From Roseibium album (GTDB lineage Bacteria; Pseudomonadota; Alphaproteobacteria; Rhizobiales; Stappiaceae): a DNA stretch of 64,000 nt. Position 1 is the first letter of the stretch. Every line of letters begins with the position of its first letter. Below the pieces are notes generated by a model, which was not told the origin of the DNA, did no database searches, and saw only the letters and a program-made list of their open reading frames with translations. Of this stretch, positions 50,941 to 58,177 are shown piece after piece. The translations under genes were made by a program, and so were the position numbers. The stretch spans positions 124,001 to 188,000 of the forward strand of contig CXTY01000035.1 in NCBI GenBank assembly GCA_001404055.1, given 5' to 3'.

Positions 50941-52392
50941 ATGAATATTAACGTTGAAATCCGGAATGAAGGAATGCGTATCGGTGGCGAGGTGGTGTTC
51001 ACCGACGACGTCGTTCCGGTGCATTATCCCTACACCAACGAGATGGTCGGCACAGTGCCAGCCGGCAAGGCTGAACACGCTGCCCGGGCCTTTGAAATTG
51101 CGGCAAACTACAAGCCGACCCTGACCCGCTACGAGCGCCAGCAGATCCTGTTCCGTGCTGCGGAGCTGATCCGCGAAAAACGCGATTGGCTGGCAAAGTG
51201 GCTGACACTCGAATTGGGCATCTGCCATCAGCACGCCCTTTACGAAACCGGCCGGGCGTATGATGTCTTCACACTTGCCGGGCAAATGGCGATCCTCGAT
51301 GATGGCCAGATCTTCTCCTGCGACCTGACCCCGCAGGGCAAGGATCGCAAGATCTTCACCAAGCGTGAGCCAGTGAAGGCAATCTCGGCAATCACACCGT
51401 TCAATCACCCGCTCAACATGGTCTCGCACAAGATCGCGCCTGCCATTGCGACCAACAACTGTGTGGTCTGCAAGCCGACGGAACTGACACCGCTGACGGC
51501 AATTGCTCTGGCTGACATTCTGTATGAGGCTGGGCTGCCACACGAAATGTTCCAGATCGTTACCGGTTGGCCGAAGGACATTGGTGACGAGATGATCACC
51601 AATGACAACATCGACATCATCACCTTCACCGGCGGTGTGCCGGTAGGCAAGATGATCGCGGGAAAAGCCGGTTACAAACGCACTGCACTGGAACTGGGCG
51701 GCAATGATCCCTTGATCATCTTGAACGACCTGTCTGATGCTGACCTGGAAAAGGCGGCGACGATTGCTGTTGCCGGAGCCACCGGCAATTCCGGGCAACG
51801 TTGCACGGCAGTCAAAAGAATTCTCGTTCAGGAAAGCGTGGCAGATCGCTTCGTGCCGTTGGTTCTGGAAAAAGCCAAGGGCATCAGGTTTGGAGATCCC
51901 ATGGATCCCGAGACCCAGCTTGGATGCGTCGTCCATGCGCAGGCTGCCGAGCTGTTTGAAAAGCGTGTCTTCATGGCCGAGGAGCAGGGGGCGGAGATCC
52001 TTTATCATCCGGGTCGGAATGGGGCGCTGTTGCCGCCAATCGTCGTCGACAAGGTGCCACACGGCTCAGAACTGGTGATGGAAGAGACATTTGGCCCCAT
52101 CGTGCCCATTGTTCGCGTTCCCGACAATGATGCGGAAGTCATGGCGATTTCCAACTCAACCGAGTTCGGTCTGAGTTCCGGCGTCTGCACAAACGATCTG
52201 AACCGGGCAATCGCCTATATCAATGGTCTGGACGTGGGCACTTGCAACATCTGGGAGCAGCCGGGCTATCGCATTGAAATGTCGCCGTTTGGTGGCATCA
52301 AGGACAGTGGCAATGCAGTCAAGGAAGGCGTTCTGGAGGCAATGAAGTTCTTCACCAACGTCAAGACTTACTCACTGCCCTGGCCGCGTTGA
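50941..52392 (+). CDS. phnY: phosphonoacetaldehyde dehydrogenase
   Basis: 483 residues of the aldehyde dehydrogenase superfamily. [32 protein letters not shown] forms the cofactor site, [12 protein letters not shown] the general base Glu, and [12 protein letters not shown] the catalytic Cys288. ATG 50941 sits one base after the phnA stop; the frame extends into phnA but the family begins here. It oxidises phosphonoacetaldehyde to phosphonoacetate with NAD, linking PhnW (and PbfA) to PhnA. Confidence 0.95.
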   Translation: MNINVEIRNEGMRIGGEVVFTDDVVPVHYPYTNEMVGTVPAGKAEHAARAFEIAANYKPTLTRYERQQILFRAAELIREKRDWLAKWLTLELGICHQHALYETGRAYDVFTLAGQMAILDDGQIFSCDLTPQGKDRKIFTKREPVKAISAITPFNHPLNMVSHKIAPAIATNNCVVCKPTELTPLTAIALADILYEAGLPHEMFQIVTGWPKDIGDEMITNDNIDIITFTGGVPVGKMIAGKAGYKRTALELGGNDPLIILNDLSDADLEKAATIAVAGATGNSGQRCTAVKRILVQESVADRFVPLVLEKAKGIRFGDPMDPETQLGCVVHAQAAELFEKRVFMAEEQGAEILYHPGRNGALLPPIVVDKVPHGSELVMEETFGPIVPIVRVPDNDAEVMAISNSTEFGLSSGVCTNDLNRAIAYINGLDVGTCNIWEQPGYRIEMSPFGGIKDSGNAVKEGVLEAMKFFTNVKTYSLPWPR

Positions 52393-52483
52393 ACCAGTAC
52401 CAGGTCTGAGGATGCGTGAATTTGAAATGCCCCTGAAAGTGGCCCTTAACATGCCACCTTTGCCAATATATTGAGGACTGACC

Positions 52484-53836
52484 ATGGCTCAACTCGTCCA
52501 TACAGAAGGCGAATCCAACACGTCCAGTGCACGCAAAGCCTGGTTGAAAAAGTCCATCGGTCAGAATTCGGCACCGCTGCTGGAGCGGGACGCAAACGTG
52601 TTCCTGCATCAATCGCTGTCGTCGCCGTGCGTGTCGACAATTGCCAAGGCCGAGGGCATCTGGATTGAGGATATGGATGGCCGCCGTTACATGGATTTCC
52701 ATGGTAATTCGGTTCATCACATTGGTTATGGCCATCCCCGTCTGGTCGCGGCAATCAAGGCGCAGCTGGACGACCTGTCTTTTGCACCGCGTCGGTTTAC
52801 CAACGACCCTGCGGTGGGACTCGCGGAAAAACTGGCAGAAATCGCGCCAGGCGATTTGAACAAGGTGTTGTTCACGACTGGTGGTTCTGATGCCAACGAA
52901 GTCGCGTTGAAAATTGCGCGGGCTGCTACACAGCGTTTCAAGACGGTCAGTTTCTGGGATGCTTTCCATGGAGCTGGTTTTGGTGCTGCCAGTGTTGGCG
53001 GCGAAGCAACGTTCCGCAGTCACATTGCAGGACCACTGCTGCCAGGAACCGAGCACGTGGCTCCGTTTGCCTGCTATCGCTGCCCTTATAATCATCCGGG
53101 TCCTGAAACCTGCGGACTGGCCTGTGCGAAGATGGTCGATTACGTGCTGGAGCGAGAAGGCGATGTGGCAGCGGTAATAGCCGAACCGATGCGCGCCGTG
53201 CCCTATGTACCGCCTCCCGGTTTCTGGAAGGCCGTACGGGAAGCCTGCAACCGGCGCGGCGCATTGCTGATCATGGACGAGATTCCAACTGGTCTCGGCA
53301 AAACAGGGCGTATGTTCGCGTTTGAACACGATGAAATCATCCCGGACATTGTGACAGTCGGAAAGGCTCTGGGAGGAGGTATCCTGCCGATTGCCGCATG
53401 TGTTGCGCGCAGTGATCTTGATGTCTGCGGGGATTTCGCCATCGGTCACTATACGCATGAGAAAAACCCGGTGACTTCGCGTGCCGCCTTGACCACCATC
53501 CAGATCATCGAAGAGGAAGGTCTGGTTGCTCGATCTGCTGAACTTGGCGATCACGCTATTTCCCGTTTGAATAACGAGCTTCAAAACGTATCAATCGTGG
53601 GCGACATTCGCGGGCGCGGATTGATGTTCGGTGTCGAAATCGTTGACGATCGATCCGAAAAGACCCCCGGTATCGAGCGCGCTGAGCAGATTTATTACGC
53701 CTGTCTGGAAGCCGGCCTAAGTTTCAAGATCTCTCAAGGCTGTGTGTTGACCCTGTCACCACCGCTGACGATTGAAAAGTCTGATCTGGACCAGGCGCTG
53801 GACATTGTCATCAGCGCAATCAAAGAGGCAAAGTGA
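52484..53836 (+). CDS. pbfA: (R)-1-hydroxy-2-aminoethylphosphonate ammonia-lyase, PbfA-like
   Basis: 450 residues of the class III aminotransferase fold. VLFTTGGSDANEVALKIARA is the PLP phosphate site, LIMDEIPTGLGKTGRMFAFEHD the PLP Asp region, and VTVGKALGGGILPIAACVA carries Lys294. Databases often call it aspartate aminotransferase family. Next to phnWAY the best fit is PbfA, which eliminates ammonia from (R)-1-hydroxy-AEP to give phosphonoacetaldehyde, widening substrate range. The start has TTGAGGA upstream, 91 bases after phnY. Its stop overlaps the transporter gene. Confidence 0.85.
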   Translation: MAQLVHTEGESNTSSARKAWLKKSIGQNSAPLLERDANVFLHQSLSSPCVSTIAKAEGIWIEDMDGRRYMDFHGNSVHHIGYGHPRLVAAIKAQLDDLSFAPRRFTNDPAVGLAEKLAEIAPGDLNKVLFTTGGSDANEVALKIARAATQRFKTVSFWDAFHGAGFGAASVGGEATFRSHIAGPLLPGTEHVAPFACYRCPYNHPGPETCGLACAKMVDYVLEREGDVAAVIAEPMRAVPYVPPPGFWKAVREACNRRGALLIMDEIPTGLGKTGRMFAFEHDEIIPDIVTVGKALGGGILPIAACVARSDLDVCGDFAIGHYTHEKNPVTSRAALTTIQIIEEEGLVARSAELGDHAISRLNNELQNVSIVGDIRGRGLMFGVEIVDDRSEKTPGIERAEQIYYACLEAGLSFKISQGCVLTLSPPLTIEKSDLDQALDIVISAIKEAK

Positions 53837-54672
53837 CCACCGGCGTCGCTCTGATAGTTTTAACAGCCGCGTTATTTCACGCGGTCTGGAATGCTCTCGT
53901 TAAAGGGGCCGAAGACCGGGTGATCATGCTTGGTCTCATCGCCCTTGGGCATATTCCAGCCGGTCTTCTGCTTGTCTTCATGTTTCCACTTCCGAATCCT
54001 TCCGTTTGGCCGTGGTTGGTCGCCTCAGTCGTTGTGCACTGGGGGTATTTCTGGCTACTCAACGTTGCCTATAGGCTGGGTGATCTCAGCCTGATTTATC
54101 CGGTCGCGCGGGGGCTCGCGCCAGTGTTGGTGGCCCTTATCGCTCAGGTGTGGCTGGGCGAAGTTCTGCCACCTTTGGCTTGGGCTGGCGTAATTTTGGT
54201 GTCGATTGGTATTCTGGTGCTGGCCCGGGACGCATTTACAGGCGCATTGCCAGCCGCAGGGCTCATTGCCGCGCTTGCGGTGGGTGTTTCTGTCAGTGCC
54301 TATTCCCTGATAGACGGGATCGGCGTGCGTCTGTCAGGAAGTGCTGCGGCGTATATCGGGTGGCTGTTTTCTGCCAAGATCCTCATCGTTCTCTACGTAT
54401 TTCCAACGCGCATGGACAGGTTCCGCGCTATCCCTGCCAAACAACTCTGGATTGGGTTTGCTGGTGGATTGGTGTCGGGTGCCGCCTATGCGCTCGTGCT
54501 TTATGCAAAAACATTGGCGCCGCTGGGACTGGTCAGTGCCTTGCGGGAAACGTCTGTCATTTTCGCTGCTTTGATTGGTGTGATCTGGTTCCGCGAAGGA
54601 CCAAGAGGACGGCGCATTCTCGCCTCTGTCATTGTTTCAGCAGGCATAGTTGTGATTGGAGCCACGGCATGA
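53833..54672 (+). CDS. EamA/DMT-family transporter
   Basis: 279 residues, ten membrane helices in two EamA repeats (ALFHAVWNALVKGAEDRVIMLG and the second half from LPAAGLIAALAVGVSVSAYSLIDG). SLIYPVARGLAPVLVALIAQVWLGE is typical. GTG 53833 overlaps the pbfA stop by four bases. It could export or import an AEP-related metabolite such as an amine or 2-hydroxy compound; direction and substrate are not evident. Confidence 0.88.
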   Translation: MTTGVALIVLTAALFHAVWNALVKGAEDRVIMLGLIALGHIPAGLLLVFMFPLPNPSVWPWLVASVVVHWGYFWLLNVAYRLGDLSLIYPVARGLAPVLVALIAQVWLGEVLPPLAWAGVILVSIGILVLARDAFTGALPAAGLIAALAVGVSVSAYSLIDGIGVRLSGSAAAYIGWLFSAKILIVLYVFPTRMDRFRAIPAKQLWIGFAGGLVSGAAYALVLYAKTLAPLGLVSALRETSVIFAALIGVIWFREGPRGRRILASVIVSAGIVVIGATA

Positions 54673-56159
54673 TTTCCGACAACTCCAACCATTTTGATGT
54701 CGCGATTGTCGGTGGCGGGATCAACGGCGCCAGCGCTGCGCAACATCTCGCGGCAGCTGGTTACCGGGTTTTCTTGGCCGAAAGTGGGGACTTTGCGAAT
54801 GGCGCAAGTGCGCGCTCGTCGCGCCTGCTTCATTGCGGATTGCGGCACCTGGCCGATGGCACCTCTCCAGCCGAGATAATCCGTAATCCGCTGCGTCTGT
54901 TCCGTGCATTGAACACAGTTCGCGAAGACATGATCGCGCGCGACGAAATCGTTCAGAGTATTCCGGACCGTGTGAAGCCGATGACGTTCTGTCTGCCGGT
55001 CTACCGGCAAGATACCTACCGTCCCTGGCATATGGGTCTGGCGTTTTCCGTGCTGCGCATGACAAGCCCTCGAGGTGTGGCGCTGGACTATCAGCGCTAT
55101 CGGCCTGATGCCGCAAACCTGCCACCGCTTTCTCGTCATTTGCGCGCCGCAGATCAGTTGTCGGGAATGGTTTCGTTCCGCGAGTACATGTTCGACTGGC
55201 CTGAGCGAATTGCACTTGATGCGCTGAACGATGCGCGTCATCTGGGGGCAGAGCTGCGCAACTATGCGAAGGTCACAAGATTACAGCGGGATAACGGGCT
55301 TTGGTGCCTGACGCTGCAGGATGGAAGCCAGGTCTCGTCACCTGTGGTGCTGAACCTTGCCGGAGCCTGGGTAGACAGCGTTTCAGCAAGCGCTGGAAGC
55401 AATGCTGCCGCAAGATGCCAGCCGATCAGTGGTGTTCATATCGCATTGAAATTACCCGAAGAATTCGACGGTCATGGTGTGTTTGCATTCAATCGTCTTG
55501 GCGAACCGCTGTACTGTCTTCCCTGGCGGGGGCATCACTATGTTGGTCTCACCAGGCGACCGCATTCTGGTGATCGAGCCGAGATCACGGCTACGGACGA
55601 AGAAATCGACTGGCTGCTTGCTGAGACAAATCATTGTTTCCCGTGCCTTGGTCTCACCCGAAAAGACGTTCTCTATTCATGGGCAGGCGTGAACCCGCTA
55701 ACTGCTGATCCCGCAGAGCCACTGGGAAGCCGGGAAATCAAGATACATGATCTGGAGGCAGACGGGCTGCCCGGCATCTTTTCCTTGACCGGCGGCCCGA
55801 TCATGACTCATAGGCGTGTCGCGCGTCGTCTTGTGGCGCGGGTTAGAGAACGCCTGAAACCATCGCGCCCTGAGCAATCACCGACCTATGACAGGCGCCG
55901 CGTTTCCGGCGATGCTGAAATTCTACAGGCCGCAACAGAAGCGCCGCGCAGCCTCGCGGACCTGATGATGCGCCGACTGGGTTACGGTTGGGACCCCGAT
56001 CAGGGATTGTCCCGCGCACGGCACGTTGCCGAGACCGCTGCCCCTGCACTGGGGTGGGGCAGGTCAAGGGTCGAGCAGGAAATCGAGGATTACATCAATC
56101 ACCTCAAGGATGCTCGCCGCCGACCTTCGGCCGAAGCCCCAAGTCAGGAACACAACTGA
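54669..56159 (+). CDS. GlpD-like FAD-dependent oxidoreductase in phosphonate cluster
   Basis: 496 residues. FDVAIVGGGINGASAAQHLAAAGYRVFLAESGDFANGASARSSRLLHCGLRHL is the N-terminal FAD fold of the glycerol-3-phosphate dehydrogenase/D-amino acid oxidase superfamily. GLPGIFSLTGGPIMTHRRVA and a ~100-residue helical C-terminal domain follow. ATG 54669 overlaps the transporter stop. Related FAD enzymes that recur in AEP clusters (the PbfC/PbfD type) oxidise AEP or N-methyl-AEP; which reaction applies here cannot be told. Given the GlpD likeness, a phosphonate alcohol or amine is a fair guess. Confidence 0.82.
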   Translation: MISDNSNHFDVAIVGGGINGASAAQHLAAAGYRVFLAESGDFANGASARSSRLLHCGLRHLADGTSPAEIIRNPLRLFRALNTVREDMIARDEIVQSIPDRVKPMTFCLPVYRQDTYRPWHMGLAFSVLRMTSPRGVALDYQRYRPDAANLPPLSRHLRAADQLSGMVSFREYMFDWPERIALDALNDARHLGAELRNYAKVTRLQRDNGLWCLTLQDGSQVSSPVVLNLAGAWVDSVSASAGSNAAARCQPISGVHIALKLPEEFDGHGVFAFNRLGEPLYCLPWRGHHYVGLTRRPHSGDRAEITATDEEIDWLLAETNHCFPCLGLTRKDVLYSWAGVNPLTADPAEPLGSREIKIHDLEADGLPGIFSLTGGPIMTHRRVARRLVARVRERLKPSRPEQSPTYDRRRVSGDAEILQAATEAPRSLADLMMRRLGYGWDPDQGLSRARHVAETAAPALGWGRSRVEQEIEDYINHLKDARRRPSAEAPSQEHN

Positions 56160-57172
56160 TGAAAATCGTTCGAACGGATATGGAATTGCAGCTTCCGAGC
56201 GTTGATGCAGCTCTTCGGGAACTCGGTCACGAGTTGGTTCTTTTGCCTGACGGAGTTTCAGAACGGGAACTTATCCGGGAAACGGCCGACGCAGACCTTC
56301 TCATGATGTGTTACGCGCGCATTTCGCGGCAGGTGATTGAGGCGGCTCCCAAACTGCGCGGTATCGTGAAATATGGGGTCGGTGTTGATGCGATAGATAT
56401 TCCTGCTGCAATTGAGCACGGGGTACCGGTCGTCAACATCCCGGAATATGCAGAGGAAACAGTGGCCGAAGGCGCTTTTGCCCTGATGATCTCGCTTGCA
56501 AAACGACTGCCGGCGTTGAGGCGGCAGATGCAGACGCGAGGGTGGGCCTGGCCTGAAGCTGAATGGATCGGCAGCGATCTGGCCGAAAGCACCGTCGGTC
56601 TCATTGGCCTGGGCAAGATCGGACGCAGCATGGCCCGAATGGCTGGAGCCGGTTTCCGAGCGCGCGTCGTGGCTTATAACCCGGGGATGTCAGCGGCTGA
56701 AATGGCATCGCGCGGTGCTGAAAAATGCGAAAGTCTCGAGGAGTTGCTGTCACAATCGGACTTTGTTTCGATCCACACGGTTCTGAATGAAAAAACGCGC
56801 CACCTTGTGGGTGAAGCCGAGCTGAGAGCAATGAAATCCACCGCCTGTCTCATCAACGTGTCGCGTGGTGCCATTGTTGACGAAGCTGCATTGATCCGGG
56901 CATTGGACGAGGGATGGATCGCCGGAGCCGGGCTTGATGTTTTCAGCAGTGAACCGCTGGCTTTGAACGATCATCATTTGGACACTCTGTTTGGCCGGGA
57001 CAATGTCATTCTGACTCCCCACCTGACTTTCTACACTGAGCAGGCAATGGAACGGCTGGAAACCGAGACACTGGAACGGTGCCGGGAAATGCTGGAAGGA
57101 CGACCGGTTCTGGTGAAATCGCACGATCCGAGATTGCGCGCGCAATCCAAAGGTGTTGTTTTCGGAAACTAA
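56159..57172 (+). CDS. D-isomer 2-hydroxyacid dehydrogenase
   Basis: 337 residues. The substrate domain includes IVKYGVGVDAIDIPAAIEHGVPVVNIPEYAEETVAEGAFALMISLAKRLP. The NAD site is VGLIGLGKIGRSMARMA, with INVSRGAIVDEAALIRAL (catalytic Arg region), AGLDVFSSEPL (Glu) and LTPHLTFYTEQA, where the catalytic His is present in PHLTF. The start ATG overlaps the preceding stop (TGATG). It ends the run pbfA-DMT-FAD-2HADH, so it may reduce or oxidise a 2-hydroxy acid or a phosphonate analogue such as phosphonolactate (inference). Confidence 0.88.
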   Translation: MKIVRTDMELQLPSVDAALRELGHELVLLPDGVSERELIRETADADLLMMCYARISRQVIEAAPKLRGIVKYGVGVDAIDIPAAIEHGVPVVNIPEYAEETVAEGAFALMISLAKRLPALRRQMQTRGWAWPEAEWIGSDLAESTVGLIGLGKIGRSMARMAGAGFRARVVAYNPGMSAAEMASRGAEKCESLEELLSQSDFVSIHTVLNEKTRHLVGEAELRAMKSTACLINVSRGAIVDEAALIRALDEGWIAGAGLDVFSSEPLALNDHHLDTLFGRDNVILTPHLTFYTEQAMERLETETLERCREMLEGRPVLVKSHDPRLRAQSKGVVFGN

Positions 57173-57288
57173 CAGGATCTACGTTTCTTTGGCTGTGGTC
57201 TTTGACAAAAATGCGCTTAGGCTATGCTGACTGAATTTGTCTGTTCTGACTAATGCAAAGTTGGTATTGCAGTTTCCTTGCTTGGTTT

Positions 57289-57315
57289 GGCAAAATTTGG
57301 CAAATTATCGCAAAT
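57289..57315. promoter_or_regulatory. 10-bp-phased direct repeats upstream of deoR-1
   Basis: Three copies at exactly 10-bp steps: GCAAAATTTG (57290), GCAAATTATC (57300), GCAAATGACT (57310), ending just before the DeoR start. One-turn-spaced direct repeats are the usual operator type for DeoR regulators. A related set lies right after the gene at 58091-58128. Confidence 0.75.
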
Positions 57316-57320
57316 GACTC

Positions 57321-58088
57321 GTGAAAGTGCCTACCATGCTGTTAGATGAAAGATACGCCATCATCCTCGACGAGGTGCGCCATCGGCCGGCTGTTTCCAT
57401 TCGGTCTTTGACGGAACGGCTGGGCGTGTCGCGTGAAACGGTACGCAAGGACATTGAGACGCTGGCCGGGCAGGGCAAGCTGATGCAAATCAGGGGGGGA
57501 GCTGCACCGATCGTAACGCAGGAGCCTCCGATATCGGATCGCGTACAGACGAACGCCAAAGGCAAGGCGAAGATTGCGGCGCATGTTGCTAGGCAGATCC
57601 CGGATGGTGCCTCTCTCATCATTGACAATGGTTCGACCACTCTAGAAGTCGCACGCGCTCTGGTCGGGCGCTGTAAGGGGCTCCGCGTTTGCACAAATGA
57701 TCTTCAATTGGCTGAGGTCATCGGCCCGGCGTGCAAAGAAATCGTTGTTCTCGGCGGGAGATTGGACCAGGCTGAGTTGGCTACATTCGGATTGGAAGTT
57801 GTCGAAAATCTATCCCGGTACAGAGCCGAGTTTGCCCTGATTAGCGCAGGAGGGATCAGCGCCCGCGCAGGACTTACAGATTTCACCAGGGAAGCTGCAG
57901 ATCTACGCGCGCAGATGTTGGCCCAGGCGGAAACGCCGATGATCCTTGCCGATCACTCCAAGTTCGGTGTGATAGGCCAGGTCGTCATGCAAGCCTGCAG
58001 TCCGGGCACGGTCCTGGTTTCTGATGAACAACCGTCCGATGAAATCGTAAGCGCTCTGGAAAATACGCGGGTTGAAATCGCGATTTAG
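57321..58088 (+). CDS. DeoR-family regulator 1
   Basis: 255 residues (start GTG 57321; ATG 57336 is an alternative). The winged HTH is RYAIILDEVRHRPAVSIRSLTERLGVSRETVRKDIETLAGQGKLMQIRGGAAPI. The C-terminal DeoRC sensor domain (KIAAHVARQIPDGASLIIDNGSTTLEVARAL, VVLGGRLDQ) binds a phosphorylated sugar or similar ligand. In this island the ligand may be a phosphonate or its product. The phased repeats on both sides of the gene suggest autoregulation and control of the following FAD gene. Confidence 0.92.
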   Translation: MKVPTMLLDERYAIILDEVRHRPAVSIRSLTERLGVSRETVRKDIETLAGQGKLMQIRGGAAPIVTQEPPISDRVQTNAKGKAKIAAHVARQIPDGASLIIDNGSTTLEVARALVGRCKGLRVCTNDLQLAEVIGPACKEIVVLGGRLDQAELATFGLEVVENLSRYRAEFALISAGGISARAGLTDFTREAADLRAQMLAQAETPMILADHSKFGVIGQVVMQACSPGTVLVSDEQPSDEIVSALENTRVEIAI

Positions 58089-58090
58089 AA

Positions 58091-58128
58091 ACGCAAAATT
58101 ACGAAAATAATTGCAAAATTTTGCCAAG
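58091..58128. promoter_or_regulatory. 10-bp-phased repeats between deoR-1 and the FAD/GcvT gene
   Basis: GCAAAATTAC (58093), GAAAATAATT (58103), GCAAAATTTT (58113), GCCAAGTGTG (58123): the same half-site and phase as at 57290. GCAAAATTTTGC (58113-58124) is also a 12-base palindrome. It sits between the deoR stop and the start of the dehydrogenase-like gene. Confidence 0.75.
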
Positions 58129-58177
58129 TGTGAAAATCTCACGTCATCAGAATATTCAGGCTGGCGGAGTTCTTGGT

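Noticed and set aside
50848-53584. Long minus-strand frames opposite phnY and pbfA
   Set aside because: Pure shadows of strongly supported plus-strand enzymes with complete active sites.
52484-53836. General acetylornithine/4-aminobutyrate aminotransferase for the pbfA call
   Set aside because: Fold alone would allow it, but the gene directly follows phnWAY and its position in the cluster fits PbfA better; kept at reduced confidence.
54150-54668. Long upstream extension of the GlpD-like frame
   Set aside because: It runs through the transporter gene in another frame with arginine/cysteine-rich, non-family sequence. ATG 54669 with four-base overlap is the natural start.
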